From NCBI GenBank assembly GCA_964409165.1, contig CAYPCH010000062.1, positions 1 to 21,255 on the forward strand: a stretch of DNA of 21,255 nucleotides, in the 5' to 3' direction. The notes below the pieces were generated by a model. The model was not told the origin of the DNA. It did no database searches and worked only from the letters and a program-made list of their open reading frames with translations. Positions 14,581 to 21,255 of the stretch are shown here, piece after piece. The translations under genes and the position numbers were made by a program. Positions within the stretch are counted from its first letter, which is position 1; each line of letters starts with the position of its first letter. This DNA is from CAYPCH01 sp964409165. Lineage in GTDB: Bacteria > Bacillota > Clostridia > Acetivibrionales > Acetivibrionaceae.

Positions 14581-15630
14581 GTGATAAAAAAGAATATGTC
14601 CATAATTATTGTAGTTGCAACATTGCTTTTGCTGGCAGCTGTAATATTCGGAATAAACTATCTGAATGCGACAAATTATGTGGCAACTATGGCAGGAGAA
14701 AAAATCACTAATGCGGAGTACAATTTTTTTCTTGCATCTGTAAAGATGGAGATGGAGAATGAAGCTGATGAAGCGTCCAAAGAAGGCATGTGGAACAATA
14801 GCGTTTTTGTGGAAGATGCCAAAAAAGAAGCTCTTAACAGAGCAAAAGAGTTTAAGATACAGGTAATAAAGGCAAAAGAGCAGGGTGTTACATTAGGCTC
14901 AGAGGACATGAAATATGTTGACAGCGTGATACAGAATTTTTTGAGCGATGCAATGCAGAGTCTCAGTGGTAGCGGTGTCAGTTCAGCGAATTTACAGAAG
15001 GAAGCTGAAAAGGAATTTAAGAATACCTACAGAGTTAGTACAAAGCAGTATAGAAAAATCCTTGAGCAGTTTATGCTGGTCAGTAATTTTGCTGAGCAGG
15101 AGCAGGAGCAGCTTGATGCTGATGAGGGCGAGATCAAAACCTATTACGATGAGAATACAGAAGACTTTGAAATGTATACTTTAAGACATATAATGTTCTT
15201 TACCGTAGATACAGAAACTGGTCTACTCTATGAAGAGGACAAGCTTGCTGAAATTAAGGCTAAAGCGGAAGATACCATGCAAAAGGTAAAAGATGGGGAA
15301 GATATGGCGGAGCTTGCAAAAGAGCTTTCCGATGATCCTTATGTACAGGACAGTGAGGGTATGCTTACGGTATATAAGGGCTCAGGCTATGATAGTATTG
15401 AAGAATGGGCTTTCAGCGGCAAAGACGAGGGAGATATAGGGATTCTTGAGACTGAGTACAGTTACCATGTTATAAGGGTGGAACGCAAGTCGACCTATGA
15501 TGATATGAAAGAGAATGTCAGAAATGTAGTTATTGCCAACAAATATGAAGCAATTGTAGATGAATGGGCAAAAGATCCCAAATATGATGTTGTGAAAAAC
15601 GGCAATGTTCTGGACAAAGTAAAAATTTGA
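14581..15630 (+). CDS. Membrane-anchored PrsA/SurA-like peptidyl-prolyl isomerase
   Basis: The 349-residue product has a short basic start followed by a hydrophobic segment (about residues 6-28) that acts as signal anchor or signal peptide. No lipobox cysteine follows it, so unlike B. subtilis PrsA it is not an obvious lipoprotein. A SurA-N-like helical region spans about 40-190, with an acidic Gln/Glu-rich stretch near 170-180. A parvulin (rotamase) domain runs from about 196 to 303 (LRHIMFFTVD, then ELAKELSDDP, and YSYHVIRVERK). It would help fold exported proteins outside the membrane. The start is GTG with AGGAG five bases upstream; ATG at 14596 is an alternative. It follows mfd by about 80 bases, a place where B. 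subtilis has no such gene. Confidence 0.88.
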   Translation: MIKKNMSIIIVVATLLLLAAVIFGINYLNATNYVATMAGEKITNAEYNFFLASVKMEMENEADEASKEGMWNNSVFVEDAKKEALNRAKEFKIQVIKAKEQGVTLGSEDMKYVDSVIQNFLSDAMQSLSGSGVSSANLQKEAEKEFKNTYRVSTKQYRKILEQFMLVSNFAEQEQEQLDADEGEIKTYYDENTEDFEMYTLRHIMFFTVDTETGLLYEEDKLAEIKAKAEDTMQKVKDGEDMAELAKELSDDPYVQDSEGMLTVYKGSGYDSIEEWAFSGKDEGDIGILETEYSYHVIRVERKSTYDDMKENVRNVVIANKYEAIVDEWAKDPKYDVVKNGNVLDKVKI

Positions 15631-15672
15631 TTTTAGAAAAAAATGCATAGAGACCGAAATAAAGTAAATTTA

Positions 15673-15736
15673 AATAAAAAGCTTTGGAACGTTGGGGTTC
15701 AAAGCTTTTGCCAGATTCCCTTTCAGGAAATGGCTC
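15673..15736 (+). repeat. Dispersed repeat R3, copy B
   Basis: Aligns gap-free with 7203-7266. The first hairpin is better preserved here: AAAAGCTTT and GAAC pair with GTTC and AAAGCTTTT. It directly abuts the terminator that follows. Confidence 0.8.
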
Positions 15737-15737
15737 C

Positions 15738-15772
15738 AATTAAAAAAGACTGGAAATCAGTCTTTTTTAATT
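15738..15772. terminator. Strong bidirectional terminator
   Basis: A perfect 15-bp stem (15738-15752 with 15758-15772) has a GAAAT loop. A-rich left and T-rich right arms give T runs on both strands. It ends the mfd-foldase transcript. Confidence 0.9.
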
Positions 15773-15953
15773 TTAAAATACTAAACATAATTTGTTTGCA
15801 ATACTGGCTTTTCAGGACAAAATACCTCCATAAGCAATTTTATTCATGTTATTTTTTATGTTATCATAATTCACCTGTAATGTATAAAACTCCAATAAAT
15901 AATTAATAATAAAATTGTACTATTAATTCAAATGGAAAAGGAGGTAAAATAAA

Positions 15954-16508
15954 TTGAAAGCAACTGGCATAGTTAGAAGGATAGACGACCTTGGAAGAGT
16001 AGTAATCCCTAAAGAAATCAGAAGAACTTTAAGAATTAGAGAAGGTGACCCTCTCGAAATATTTACTGATAGAGAAGGAGAAGTGATACTCAAAAAATAC
16101 TCACCTATTGGTGAGCTTGGTGATTTTGCAACACAGTACGCAGATTCACTGCATAAAACAAGTGGTCATATAACATGTATTTCAGACAGGGATACAATTA
16201 TTGCTGTTTCAGGTGCATCAAAGAAGGAATTTCTCGAAAAGTCATTGAGTAATGATATTGAAAGAGTTATAGAAGAAAAAACCACTTTGGTTGTAAAAGC
16301 ACCTGAGGAAAAAGCTATTAGTATATTGGCGGATGAGGGTCCTGACAGACAATATTCTTCACAAGTAGTAACTCCGATCATTTCTGAAGGTGATCCAATC
16401 GGTTCAGTCATATTTTTGTCAACCGATCCTAATGTACGTATGGGTGAAGTTGAAGCGAAACTTGCTCAGACAGCGGCAGGATTTTTAGGTAAACAAATGG
16501 AGCAGTAG
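15954..16508 (+). CDS. spoVT: Stage V sporulation regulator SpoVT
   Basis: The 184-residue product has an AbrB-type swapped-hairpin DNA-binding domain at residues 1-50 (MKATGIVRRIDDLGRVVIPKE) and a GAF-like domain from about 55 to 180. That is the SpoVT layout; AbrB itself lacks the second domain. SpoVT works in the forespore after SigG and tunes SigG-dependent genes. The start is TTG, which the perfect AAAGGAGGT eight bases upstream supports. Place after mfd matches B. subtilis. Confidence 0.95.
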   Translation: MKATGIVRRIDDLGRVVIPKEIRRTLRIREGDPLEIFTDREGEVILKKYSPIGELGDFATQYADSLHKTSGHITCISDRDTIIAVSGASKKEFLEKSLSNDIERVIEEKTTLVVKAPEEKAISILADEGPDRQYSSQVVTPIISEGDPIGSVIFLSTDPNVRMGEVEAKLAQTAAGFLGKQMEQ

Positions 16509-16540
16509 GGATTAGTGTATTGACTGAAACTGATTTGAAA

Positions 16541-16747
16541 CAAAGGGACGGATAACTGTAAAGATAAATAAAAACTCGGAAGGCAGGCGGCATGTGATGC
16601 TTTTAATTACAGCATTCAGACTGTAGGATGCATCAAACAGATATGTAACAATGCACAGATGAAGATACGCTGTTGATGCCTTGCAAAACTTGCCGATTGC
16701 CACCGAGCTTTTATTTATCTTGATATCTGTCTTAAAAACTCCCTTTT
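16541..16747. other. Candidate structured RNA or large inverted-repeat element
   Basis: Three successive arms pair across about 200 bases: CAAAGGG/CCCTTTT (outermost, weak), GACGGATA/TATCTGTC (one G-U), and a 19-bp pair at 16561-16579 with 16703-16721 (one mismatch). Inside, GCATTC (16613-16618) pairs with GGATGC, and GCATCAAACAG (16630-16640) pairs with CTGTTGATGC (16670-16679, one bulge). The result is a long interrupted hairpin with branches, reminiscent in shape of 6S RNA or of a decayed MITE. G-U pairs favour the plus strand slightly. No promoter was identified with confidence. Confidence 0.5.
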
Positions 16748-16821
16748 TATTTGAGAGAACTATAGAGCATCCTTTAAGCATAAGCCTCTTGGCAATAAAT
16801 ATATCCCTATTTGCAAAAGAA

Positions 16822-16830
16822 TGATATAAT
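16822..16830 (+). promoter_or_regulatory. Possible extended -10 promoter for mazG
   Basis: TGATATAAT has a perfect TATAAT with the TG of an extended -10, about 65 bases before the mazG start. No matching -35 is seen. Confidence 0.4.
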
Positions 16831-16895
16831 AAGAAATGGTAAGAATATAAAGGGTGAAATACACTTAAGTATATTTATTTAAAGGGGTTGGTTGC

Positions 16896-17684
16896 ATGTT
16901 GAAGGAAAAGTATACTTTTTCTGATCTGATAGATATTATGAGATTGTTGCGAAGCGCCGATGGTTGTCCGTGGGATAGGGAACAAACTCATGAAAGCCTT
17001 AAAAGGTATCTTATAGAGGAGACCTATGAGGTGCTTGAGGTAATAGACTTAATCAATAGGAAAAGGCTTTGTGAAGAGCTTGGTGACCTTCTGCTTCAGA
17101 TAATTTTTCATGCACAGATAGCAGCAGAAGACAATTCGTTTACAATAGAAGATGTTATATCAGGGATATGCAGAAAAATGGTCTTGAGACATACACATGT
17201 TTTCGGTACGGATACAGCAGAAACAGCTGAGGATGTCGTGGAAAACTGGGAGGAAATAAAGAAGAAGGAAAAGGGAATGAAAAGCCATACGGATGTGCTT
17301 AAAGATGTACCCTCAAACCTGCCTGCACTTATGAGGAGTTTTAAGGTTCAACAAAAAGCATCCCGTATCGGTTTTGACTGGGACAATGTAGATGATGTGA
17401 TTAAAAAGGTTTACGAGGAAATTGATGAATTAAAAGATGTATATAAAAGTAAAGATGTGGTAAGAATAAATGAAGAGATGGGAGATGTATTATTTTCCAT
17501 TGTAAACTTATCCAGATTCCTGGATGTTCAACCTGAACTAGCTTTAACCGGCACTATAGATAAATTCATTAAAAGGTTTGAGTTTATTGAAAAGGAAAGT
17601 GCAAAGGAAGGAAAGAAAATTGAGGAGATGACACTTTCCGAAATGGACGAGTTGTGGAACAAGTCGAAAACATTTTTAAAGTAA
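16896..17684 (+). CDS. mazG: Nucleoside triphosphate pyrophosphohydrolase MazG
   Basis: The 262-residue product hydrolyses NTPs and dNTPs to monophosphates, clearing abnormal nucleotides. It has the classic two-repeat layout: the first domain with GCPWDREQTHESL, the metal-binding EETYEVLEVID and ELGDLLLQIIFHA, the second with RIGFDWDN, EEIDEL and EEMGDVLFSIVN. Length is like E. coli MazG (263). It lacks the N-terminal methylase-like domain that B. subtilis YabN carries. AAAGGGG precedes the ATG. Confidence 0.95.
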   Translation: MLKEKYTFSDLIDIMRLLRSADGCPWDREQTHESLKRYLIEETYEVLEVIDLINRKRLCEELGDLLLQIIFHAQIAAEDNSFTIEDVISGICRKMVLRHTHVFGTDTAETAEDVVENWEEIKKKEKGMKSHTDVLKDVPSNLPALMRSFKVQQKASRIGFDWDNVDDVIKKVYEEIDELKDVYKSKDVVRINEEMGDVLFSIVNLSRFLDVQPELALTGTIDKFIKRFEFIEKESAKEGKKIEEMTLSEMDELWNKSKTFLK

Positions 17685-17738
17685 ATTTATTAAAAAAGGA
17701 GGAGTTTAAACGTTTTTATCGAATAAACAGTAATTTGA

Positions 17739-17827
17739 GATGTTTAAGTTTATATAAACTTTAACCCTTATATGGATTAAGGGCTTTATAGTCCGAAACA
17801 TCCTTAATTGAAACATAGGTTTCAAAG
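17739..17827 (+). promoter_or_regulatory. Structured leader upstream of hup
   Basis: GATGTTT (17739-17745) pairs with AAACATC (17796-17802) and encloses two hairpins: a perfect 16-bp palindrome (17746-17761, AAGTTTATATAAACTT) and CCCTTA/TAAGGG (17765-17783). A third hairpin TTGAAAC/GTTTCAA (17809-17826) follows. This looks like a three-way junction plus a stem, placed about 35 bases before the hup start. Known families were not recognised. Confidence 0.5.
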
Positions 17828-17863
17828 ATTAAAAGCCAATATAAAAAATAGGAGGATTGAGTA

Positions 17864-18139
17864 ATGAATAAAACAGAATTGGTTTCAAGTATGGCAGAAA
17901 AAAGTGAATTGTCCAAAAAGGACGCTGAAAAGGCTCTTAACGCATTTGTTGAAAGTGTAGAAGAAGCACTTTCGAAAGGTGATAAGATTCAATTGGTAGG
18001 GTTCGGTTCATTTGAAGTAAGGGAAAGAGCTGAAAGAAAGGGCAGAAACCCACAGACAAAAGAAGAAATCACTATTCCTGCAACAAAAGCACCAGTATTT
18101 AAAGTTGGAAAAGGCTTAAAAGAACTGGTAAACAAATAA
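17864..18139 (+). CDS. hup: HU-type DNA-binding protein
   Basis: The 91-residue product is a typical HU: helical N-terminus MNKTELVSSMAEKSELSKKDAEKAL, the conserved GFGSFEVRERAERKGRNP entering the DNA-binding arm, with the proline at the arm tip in TIPATKAPVF, and a KVGKGLKELVN end. It bends and compacts DNA as a dimer. AGGAGG lies just before the ATG, with a structured leader upstream and a strong terminator downstream (18291-18325), so it is likely transcribed on its own at a high level. Confidence 0.96.
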   Translation: MNKTELVSSMAEKSELSKKDAEKALNAFVESVEEALSKGDKIQLVGFGSFEVRERAERKGRNPQTKEEITIPATKAPVFKVGKGLKELVNK

Positions 18140-18290
18140 TATTGATTTTACATATCGCAGCAGTGGTTTGTATCAATGCATGAAGCGATAAATCGAAGAT
18201 GCCTGATGCTTTTTAAGAATATGCAATCTTTAAGAGTACACAATAATAAAACACAGTGCATCATCACAAAATGGATATTTGTTTATGATT

Positions 18291-18325
18291 AAAAGGGCTT
18301 CTTCAAACAAGAAGCCCTTTTTATT
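18291..18325. terminator. Strong terminator after hup
   Basis: A perfect 13-bp stem (AAAAGGGCTTCTT with its complement, 18291-18303 and 18309-18321) has a CAAAC loop and a T run. It lies 150 bases after the hup stop; the stretch between shows no gene. Confidence 0.92.
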
Positions 18326-18388
18326 GCAGTTTGTGCCATTTTGCTTTGGTGAAATCAGTATTAAGTGAGTGAATAGGGGGAATATCCA

Positions 18389-18628
18389 ATGAGAATAGAT
18401 AAATACCTAAAGGTATCAAGACTTATAAAAAGACGCACTCTTGCAAATGAAGCATGTGAGCAAGGCAGGGTGAAGATTAATGATAAAGTAGCCAAGCCCG
18501 GCTTGGAAGTTAAAGTTGGAGATACTATTGAAATTCAATTTGGAAACAGCAATATAAAAGTTGAAGTTGTTTCTGTCAGTGAGCATGTACTAAAATCGGA
18601 TTCGAAAGAAATGTATGTTATAAAGTAA
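18389..18628 (+). CDS. rqcP: S4-domain ribosome quality-control protein RqcP (YabO)
   Basis: The 79-residue product is almost all S4 RNA-binding domain: MRIDKYLKVSRLIKRRTLANE, GRVKINDKVAKPG and VGDTIEI. The B. subtilis homolog RqcP (YabO) binds the 50S subunit and 23S/tRNA near RqcH and helps add alanine tails to stalled chains. The signature LIKRRTLA and the position upstream of yabP-yabQ-divIC support RqcP over the heat-shock paralog Hsp15. The site AGGGGGAA precedes the ATG. Confidence 0.92.
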   Translation: MRIDKYLKVSRLIKRRTLANEACEQGRVKINDKVAKPGLEVKVGDTIEIQFGNSNIKVEVVSVSEHVLKSDSKEMYVIK

Positions 18629-18684
18629 AGCTTTTTTTAAAAATAGAACTTTTCAAGAAGAATTGCATACAAGATGAAGAATGA

Positions 18685-18712
18685 GAGGCTTTTTGAAGGA
18701 GCTTCTTTTTTT
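18685..18712 (+). terminator. Probable terminator after rqcP
   Basis: GAGGCT (18685-18690) pairs with AGCTTC (18700-18705, one G-U), followed by seven T. Confidence 0.6.
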
Positions 18713-18904
18713 ATGCTCTATGCTTTTGTACGGAATCTCAGTATTAATTTGTTCAATAATAAGCATTTTTGAAGTTGTACATGCATAAACATCTATATGA
18801 ATAAAAAACTGGAGAGAATTTAAAAACTGTAACTGTTGCTGATACATAAAGGCTGTTATGCTTTTGTGTCAGTTCGGGACAGTAAGAAAACTGGAGGGAT
18901 AAAA

Positions 18905-19195
18905 ATGATTGAAGATAAAAAGATGTTAAAGTCAAATGTCCAGAATATTTTGATTGAAAACAGGGAAAAGCTTAGTGTTTCCGGCGTGCTGGATGTTGAG
19001 AGTTTTAATGATGAAACTGTTGTTGTGGACACTGAACTTGGAATTCTAATTGTACGTGGGGAAGAGTTGCATATAAATAAATTAAGCTTGGATAACTCTG
19101 AGCTTAATATAGAAGGGTATATAATAAGCTGTGAATATAATGAGAAAGACAGAGGTAGAAAAGGAACGGGATTTTTTTCAAAAATGTTTAGGTAG
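18905..19195 (+). CDS. yabP: Spore coat assembly protein YabP
   Basis: The 96-residue product belongs to the YabP/YqfC family: the ENREKLSVSGVLDVESFNDETVVVDTELG core, then LIVRGEELHINKLSLDNSELNIEGYI. The family is restricted to spore formers and is needed for coat and cortex assembly in the mother cell. The open frame extends upstream to 18836, but the start is better placed at ATG 18905, which has GGAGGG seven bases upstream. yabQ follows after 17 bases, so the two are co-transcribed. A SigE promoter is expected but not clear. Confidence 0.9.
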   Translation: MIEDKKMLKSNVQNILIENREKLSVSGVLDVESFNDETVVVDTELGILIVRGEELHINKLSLDNSELNIEGYIISCEYNEKDRGRKGTGFFSKMFR

Positions 19196-19212
19196 AGGAT
19201 AAGTGATAAATA

Positions 19213-19722
19213 TTGTGGGTATCTGTTGGCAATCAGGCGTATTCTTTTTTGATGTGTGTATTAGGTGGAATGATTATAGCTTTTATATACGACGCTTTTA
19301 GAATAAAAAGAAAAACTATAAAGTCCAGTAATATAATAATTTACTTTGAGGATTTTATTTATTGGATTATTGTAGCTCTTGTTCTTTTTGGGGCAGTCTA
19401 TATAAGCAACGAAGGTGAGATACGGGGTTATCTTATTACAGGAGCAATTTTAGGGATAATTATTTATGCATTTCTGCTAAGTAGAATTGTTATGACGGTT
19501 TTTCTGTTTATAATAGGACTTGTATATAAGTTTGTAGTTGTTGTTTTTGGCATATTGCTTATTCCGCTTAAGATCATCTACAGAATACTGAGAATACCCG
19601 CAGGATTTATTTGTTATACAGCTCTGCGCGGGGGCAAAAAAGTAAAAAGGATAGGAAAAGTCAGACTTGATAAATTGAAGGGTTGGAAAAGAGTTATAAA
19701 AATTATTAGGAAAAAAATATAA
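19213..19722 (+). CDS. yabQ: Spore cortex biosynthesis membrane protein YabQ
   Basis: The 169-residue product has about four hydrophobic spans (near residues 6-28, 44-64, 71-92 and 95-120) and a strongly basic tail. The GGMIIAFIYDAFRIKRK segment is the YabQ family signature. YabQ is needed for cortex formation and localises to the outer forespore membrane in B. subtilis. The likely start is TTG at 19213, with GAGGAT about 12 bases upstream; the adjoining GTG codons are out of frame. Pairing with yabP supports the call. Confidence 0.88.
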   Translation: MWVSVGNQAYSFLMCVLGGMIIAFIYDAFRIKRKTIKSSNIIIYFEDFIYWIIVALVLFGAVYISNEGEIRGYLITGAILGIIIYAFLLSRIVMTVFLFIIGLVYKFVVVVFGILLIPLKIIYRILRIPAGFICYTALRGGKKVKRIGKVRLDKLKGWKRVIKIIRKKI

Positions 19723-19733
19723 TGCAGGAGGAA

Positions 19734-19762
19734 TTTACAAACATGTGTAGAATTAATATAAT
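19734..19762 (+). promoter_or_regulatory. SigA promoter for divIC
   Basis: TTTACA (19734-19739) and a perfect TATAAT (19757-19762) are 17 bp apart. This lets the division gene be transcribed in growing cells, apart from the sporulation genes upstream. Confidence 0.75.
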
Positions 19763-19837
19763 ATATGGAATACGTTTTATATAGAATATCTTTAAGGCGT
19801 TAAGTGGGTTTAAGGTGTTAAATAGGAGAGTAGCTTT

Positions 19838-20119
19838 ATGAACAAAAGAAAAAAGCCCGCATGGGGTTTAGTTTTGATTACAGGCGTGTTTGTGCTTTAT
19901 TTAGGAGTTGTTTTAGTTAAGCAACAAAGCATGATGTATGATCAGCAACTTTATATGGATGACATACAGGCGAAAATAAAGCAGGAAGAAGCACTGAAAC
20001 AAGAGCTTTTAAAGCAGGAAGAGAAAGTTAATTCCGATGAGTTTGTCGAGAAGATTGCCCGTGAGGAATTAGGAATGGTAAAACCAGGCGAAAGAATTTT
20101 TGTGGATATTAATAATTAA
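19838..20119 (+). CDS. divIC: Septum formation initiator DivIC (FtsB family)
   Basis: The 93-residue product has a short cytoplasmic basic start (MNKRKKPAWG), one membrane span (about residues 10-28), then a Gln/Lys/Glu-rich coiled coil (about 30-65) and the FtsB/DivIC end EKIAREELGMVKPGERIFVDI. It works with FtsL and DivIB at the division septum. AGGAGAG precedes the ATG. It is shorter than B. subtilis DivIC (125), mostly at the N-terminus. Confidence 0.92.
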   Translation: MNKRKKPAWGLVLITGVFVLYLGVVLVKQQSMMYDQQLYMDDIQAKIKQEEALKQELLKQEEKVNSDEFVEKIAREELGMVKPGERIFVDINN

Positions 20120-20178
20120 TGAGTGAATGTGAATTTTAACTGATAATGAACTGTTGGTAAATTAGTAAATAGTGATAC

Positions 20179-20208
20179 TTGACGTAAGGCACTATGTTAT
20201 TATATAAT
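20179..20208 (+). promoter_or_regulatory. SigA promoter for the S1-domain gene
   Basis: TTGACG (20179-20184) and a perfect TATAAT (20203-20208) are 18 bp apart, about 38 bases before the ATG. Confidence 0.75.
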
Positions 20209-20245
20209 CTAATTACTTTAATCAATCAGGAGGATTATTTAATTT

Positions 20246-20701
20246 ATGCTCGTGGAAGTAGGAAAAGTTGTAGAGGGGAAAGTTTCAGGCATTACTAATT
20301 TTGGAGCTTTTGTTCAACTCTCTAACGGTCAGACAGGTTTGGTTCACATCTCTGAAGTTGCGGAAGAATATGTTAAGGATATTAAGGCTCATCTTAATGA
20401 AAACCAGGTTGTAAAAGTGAGAATTATTTCTGTAGACAAAAACGGCAAAATCAGCCTTTCAATTAAGAAAGCTTTAGACCCTGCACCTTCTGAAAAATCT
20501 TCAAAGTTTTCGAATTCTTCAAGATCTTCAAGGACTTCAAAACCGGAGGAAGTTGATTGGAAAAGGAATAACCAGTCTAATATTTCTTTCGAAGAGCGTC
20601 TTGCAAAATTCATGAAAGACAGTGATGAAAAGATGCATGACCTTAAGAAGAATTTTGAGTCAAAAAGGGGCGGCGGAGGATACAGAAAATCCGTACAATA
20701 G
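20246..20701 (+). CDS. S1-domain RNA-binding protein (YabR-like)
   Basis: The 151-residue product has one S1 domain at about residues 3-72: VGKVVEGKVSGITNFGAFVQL, GLVHISEVAEEYVKDI, and KISLSIKKA. A Ser/Lys-rich linker (about 78-105) and a charged tail with a Gly-rich stretch near the end follow. Similar proteins in Firmicutes bind the ribosome or mRNA and regulate translation; the exact role here is unknown. AGGAGG precedes the ATG. Place after divIC equals yabR in B. subtilis. Confidence 0.9.
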   Translation: MLVEVGKVVEGKVSGITNFGAFVQLSNGQTGLVHISEVAEEYVKDIKAHLNENQVVKVRIISVDKNGKISLSIKKALDPAPSEKSSKFSNSSRSSRTSKPEEVDWKRNNQSNISFEERLAKFMKDSDEKMHDLKKNFESKRGGGGYRKSVQ

Positions 20702-20763
20702 TGTGAACTTTCTATTAAGTAGCACGGATAAGGTAGCTGTAAACCGGTTGGATTATTGTTATA

Positions 20764-20787
20764 CTTCCAATAGGGTGGGAGTTTTTT
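20764..20787 (+). terminator. Possible small terminator after the S1 gene
   Basis: CTTCC (20764-20768) pairs with GGGAG (20777-20781, one G-U), followed by six T. The stem is short. Confidence 0.45.
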
Positions 20788-20829
20788 CGCCTATAGCTGT
20801 GAATTTATGTGATAAACGTTGACGATTAT

Positions 20830-20863
20830 AACGGTTTTTGCTCTTTAGCAAAGACCGTTTTTG
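20830..20863 (+). terminator. Strong hairpin terminator
   Basis: AACGGT and TTTGCT pair with AGCAAA and ACCGTT (20830-20842 with 20847-20859, one T-G opposition), with a short loop and TTTTT after the stem. Confidence 0.8.
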
Positions 20864-20966
20864 TAGTGTTTAAACAGCTAAACCTGTTATACTTCAAATA
20901 TGTATGCTGTTTTGAAAAAAATGCTTTACAAACGAGATATTGGCTTAAATTACCATTAAATTTGTG

Positions 20967-20995
20967 TTGACATGATAAAAAACATGTATTATAAT
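20967..20995 (+). promoter_or_regulatory. Consensus SigA promoter of the tRNA operon
   Basis: TTGACA (20967-20972), a 17-bp spacer and TATAAT (20990-20995) make a perfect consensus promoter. The first tRNA begins 33 bases after the -10, as expected for a stable RNA gene. Confidence 0.9.
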
Positions 20996-21027
20996 AAGTG
21001 AGTCGCTTATCGAAGGGCGATTTAGTT

Positions 21028-21116
21028 GCCGGAGTGGCGGAATTGGCAGACGCACAGGACTTAAAATCCTGCGGGACTTACCTCCCGTACCGGTTCGATT
21101 CCGGTCTCCGGCACCA
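21028..21116 (+). tRNA. tRNA-Leu (anticodon UAA)
   Basis: The acceptor stem GCCGGAG pairs with CTCCGGC. A 5-bp anticodon stem surrounds the loop CTTAAAA with anticodon TAA at 21062-21064, reading UUA. The long variable arm (CGGGA/TCCCG) is that of a class II tRNA, and the T-loop TTCGATT is present. CCA is encoded. UUA is a common leucine codon in AT-rich genomes. Confidence 0.97.
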
Positions 21117-21122
21117 ATATAT

Positions 21123-21199
<77 letters not shown>

Positions 21200-21225
21200 T
21201 ATTAAAACTATGATTTTGATACAAT

Positions 21226-21253
21226 CGAAAGCCCTTGTTACAAGGGTTTTTCG
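21226..21253 (+). terminator. Terminator of the tRNA operon
   Basis: CGAAAGCCCTTG pairs with CAAGGGTTTTTCG across a TTA loop (21226-21237 with 21241-21253, one G-T). The stem contains the T run. Confidence 0.85.
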
Positions 21254-21255
21254 GC

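Larger units (their letters stand above)
15631..15953. other. Gene-free region between the foldase gene and spoVT
   Basis: It contains repeat R3 copy B, the strong hairpin terminator at 15738-15772, and an AT-rich spoVT leader ending in AAAGGAGGT. A SigG promoter, expected for spoVT, could not be picked out with confidence. Confidence 0.6.
16509..16895. other. Gene-free region between spoVT and mazG, where B. subtilis has spoVB
   Basis: No credible gene is seen. B. subtilis has the flippase gene yabM/spoVB in this place. An 89-codon open frame on the minus strand (16512-16781) resembles nothing I know and coincides with the self-complementary element listed separately. The right end has a possible mazG promoter. 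Confidence 0.55.
20702..21027. other. Gene-free region between the S1 gene and the tRNA genes
   Basis: No credible gene. It contains two hairpin terminators (20764-20787 and 20830-20863) and the tRNA promoter (20967-20995). Confidence 0.7.

Noticed and set aside
15643..15906. 87-codon frame after the foldase gene
   Set aside because: It runs through repeat R3 and a strong terminator and has no plausible ribosome site.
16512..16781. 89-codon frame on the minus strand between spoVT and mazG
   Set aside because: No recognisable family, a weak ribosome site, and it coincides with the self-complementary element, which can create open frames by chance. Proteomic evidence would change this.

Overview
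The window is a low-GC Firmicutes chromosome segment. Spore-formation genes (spoIIID, spoVG, spoVT, yabP, yabQ), flagellar rod genes and many AT-rich intergenic regions point to a motile, spore-forming clostridium. Protein character and gene order suggest the cellulolytic Acetivibrio/Ruminiclostridium group; that placement is inference, not a database result. No phage, plasmid, CRISPR array or transposase gene is visible.

Region 1 (about 1-5217, plus strand): a short spoIIID-like gene, spoIIID, an mreB-family gene (mbl), two rod/hook genes (flgF- and flgG-like), a FlgJ-type rod-binding protein and fabZ. The order spoIIID-mbl-flhO-flhP-fabZ also exists in Bacillus subtilis, so this is an old block. 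It links sporulation control, cell shape, flagellar rod assembly and fatty-acid synthesis. A good SigD-type promoter precedes the flagellar genes.

Region 2 (5218-7404): murC lies on the minus strand, convergent with fabZ across an 80-bp palindromic element and divergent from spoVG across about 700 bp of gene-free, repeat-rich DNA.

Region 3 (7405-20701, plus strand): spoVG, glmU, prs, pth, mfd, a prsA-like foldase, spoVT, mazG, hup, rqcP (yabO), yabP, yabQ, divIC and an S1-domain gene (yabR-like). This follows the B. subtilis spoVG-to-spoIIE cluster closely. ctc, fin and spoVB (yabM) are absent, and a foldase gene and hup are present. The genes cover cell-wall precursor supply, PRPP synthesis, ribosome rescue, transcription-coupled repair, nucleotide clean-up, spore coat assembly and division. 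glmU is truncated and lacks the acetyltransferase half. The expected spoVB position holds instead a long, strongly self-complementary non-coding stretch.

Region 4 (20702-21255): a consensus promoter, tRNA-Leu(UAA), initiator tRNA-fMet(CAU) and a terminator. By synteny spoIIE may follow just outside the window.

The intergenic DNA carries at least four families of short dispersed repeats, mostly hairpin-forming, each seen two or three times here. With the truncated glmU, the partial spoIIID duplicate and the structured elements near hup and mazG, they are the most interesting parts of an otherwise housekeeping region.
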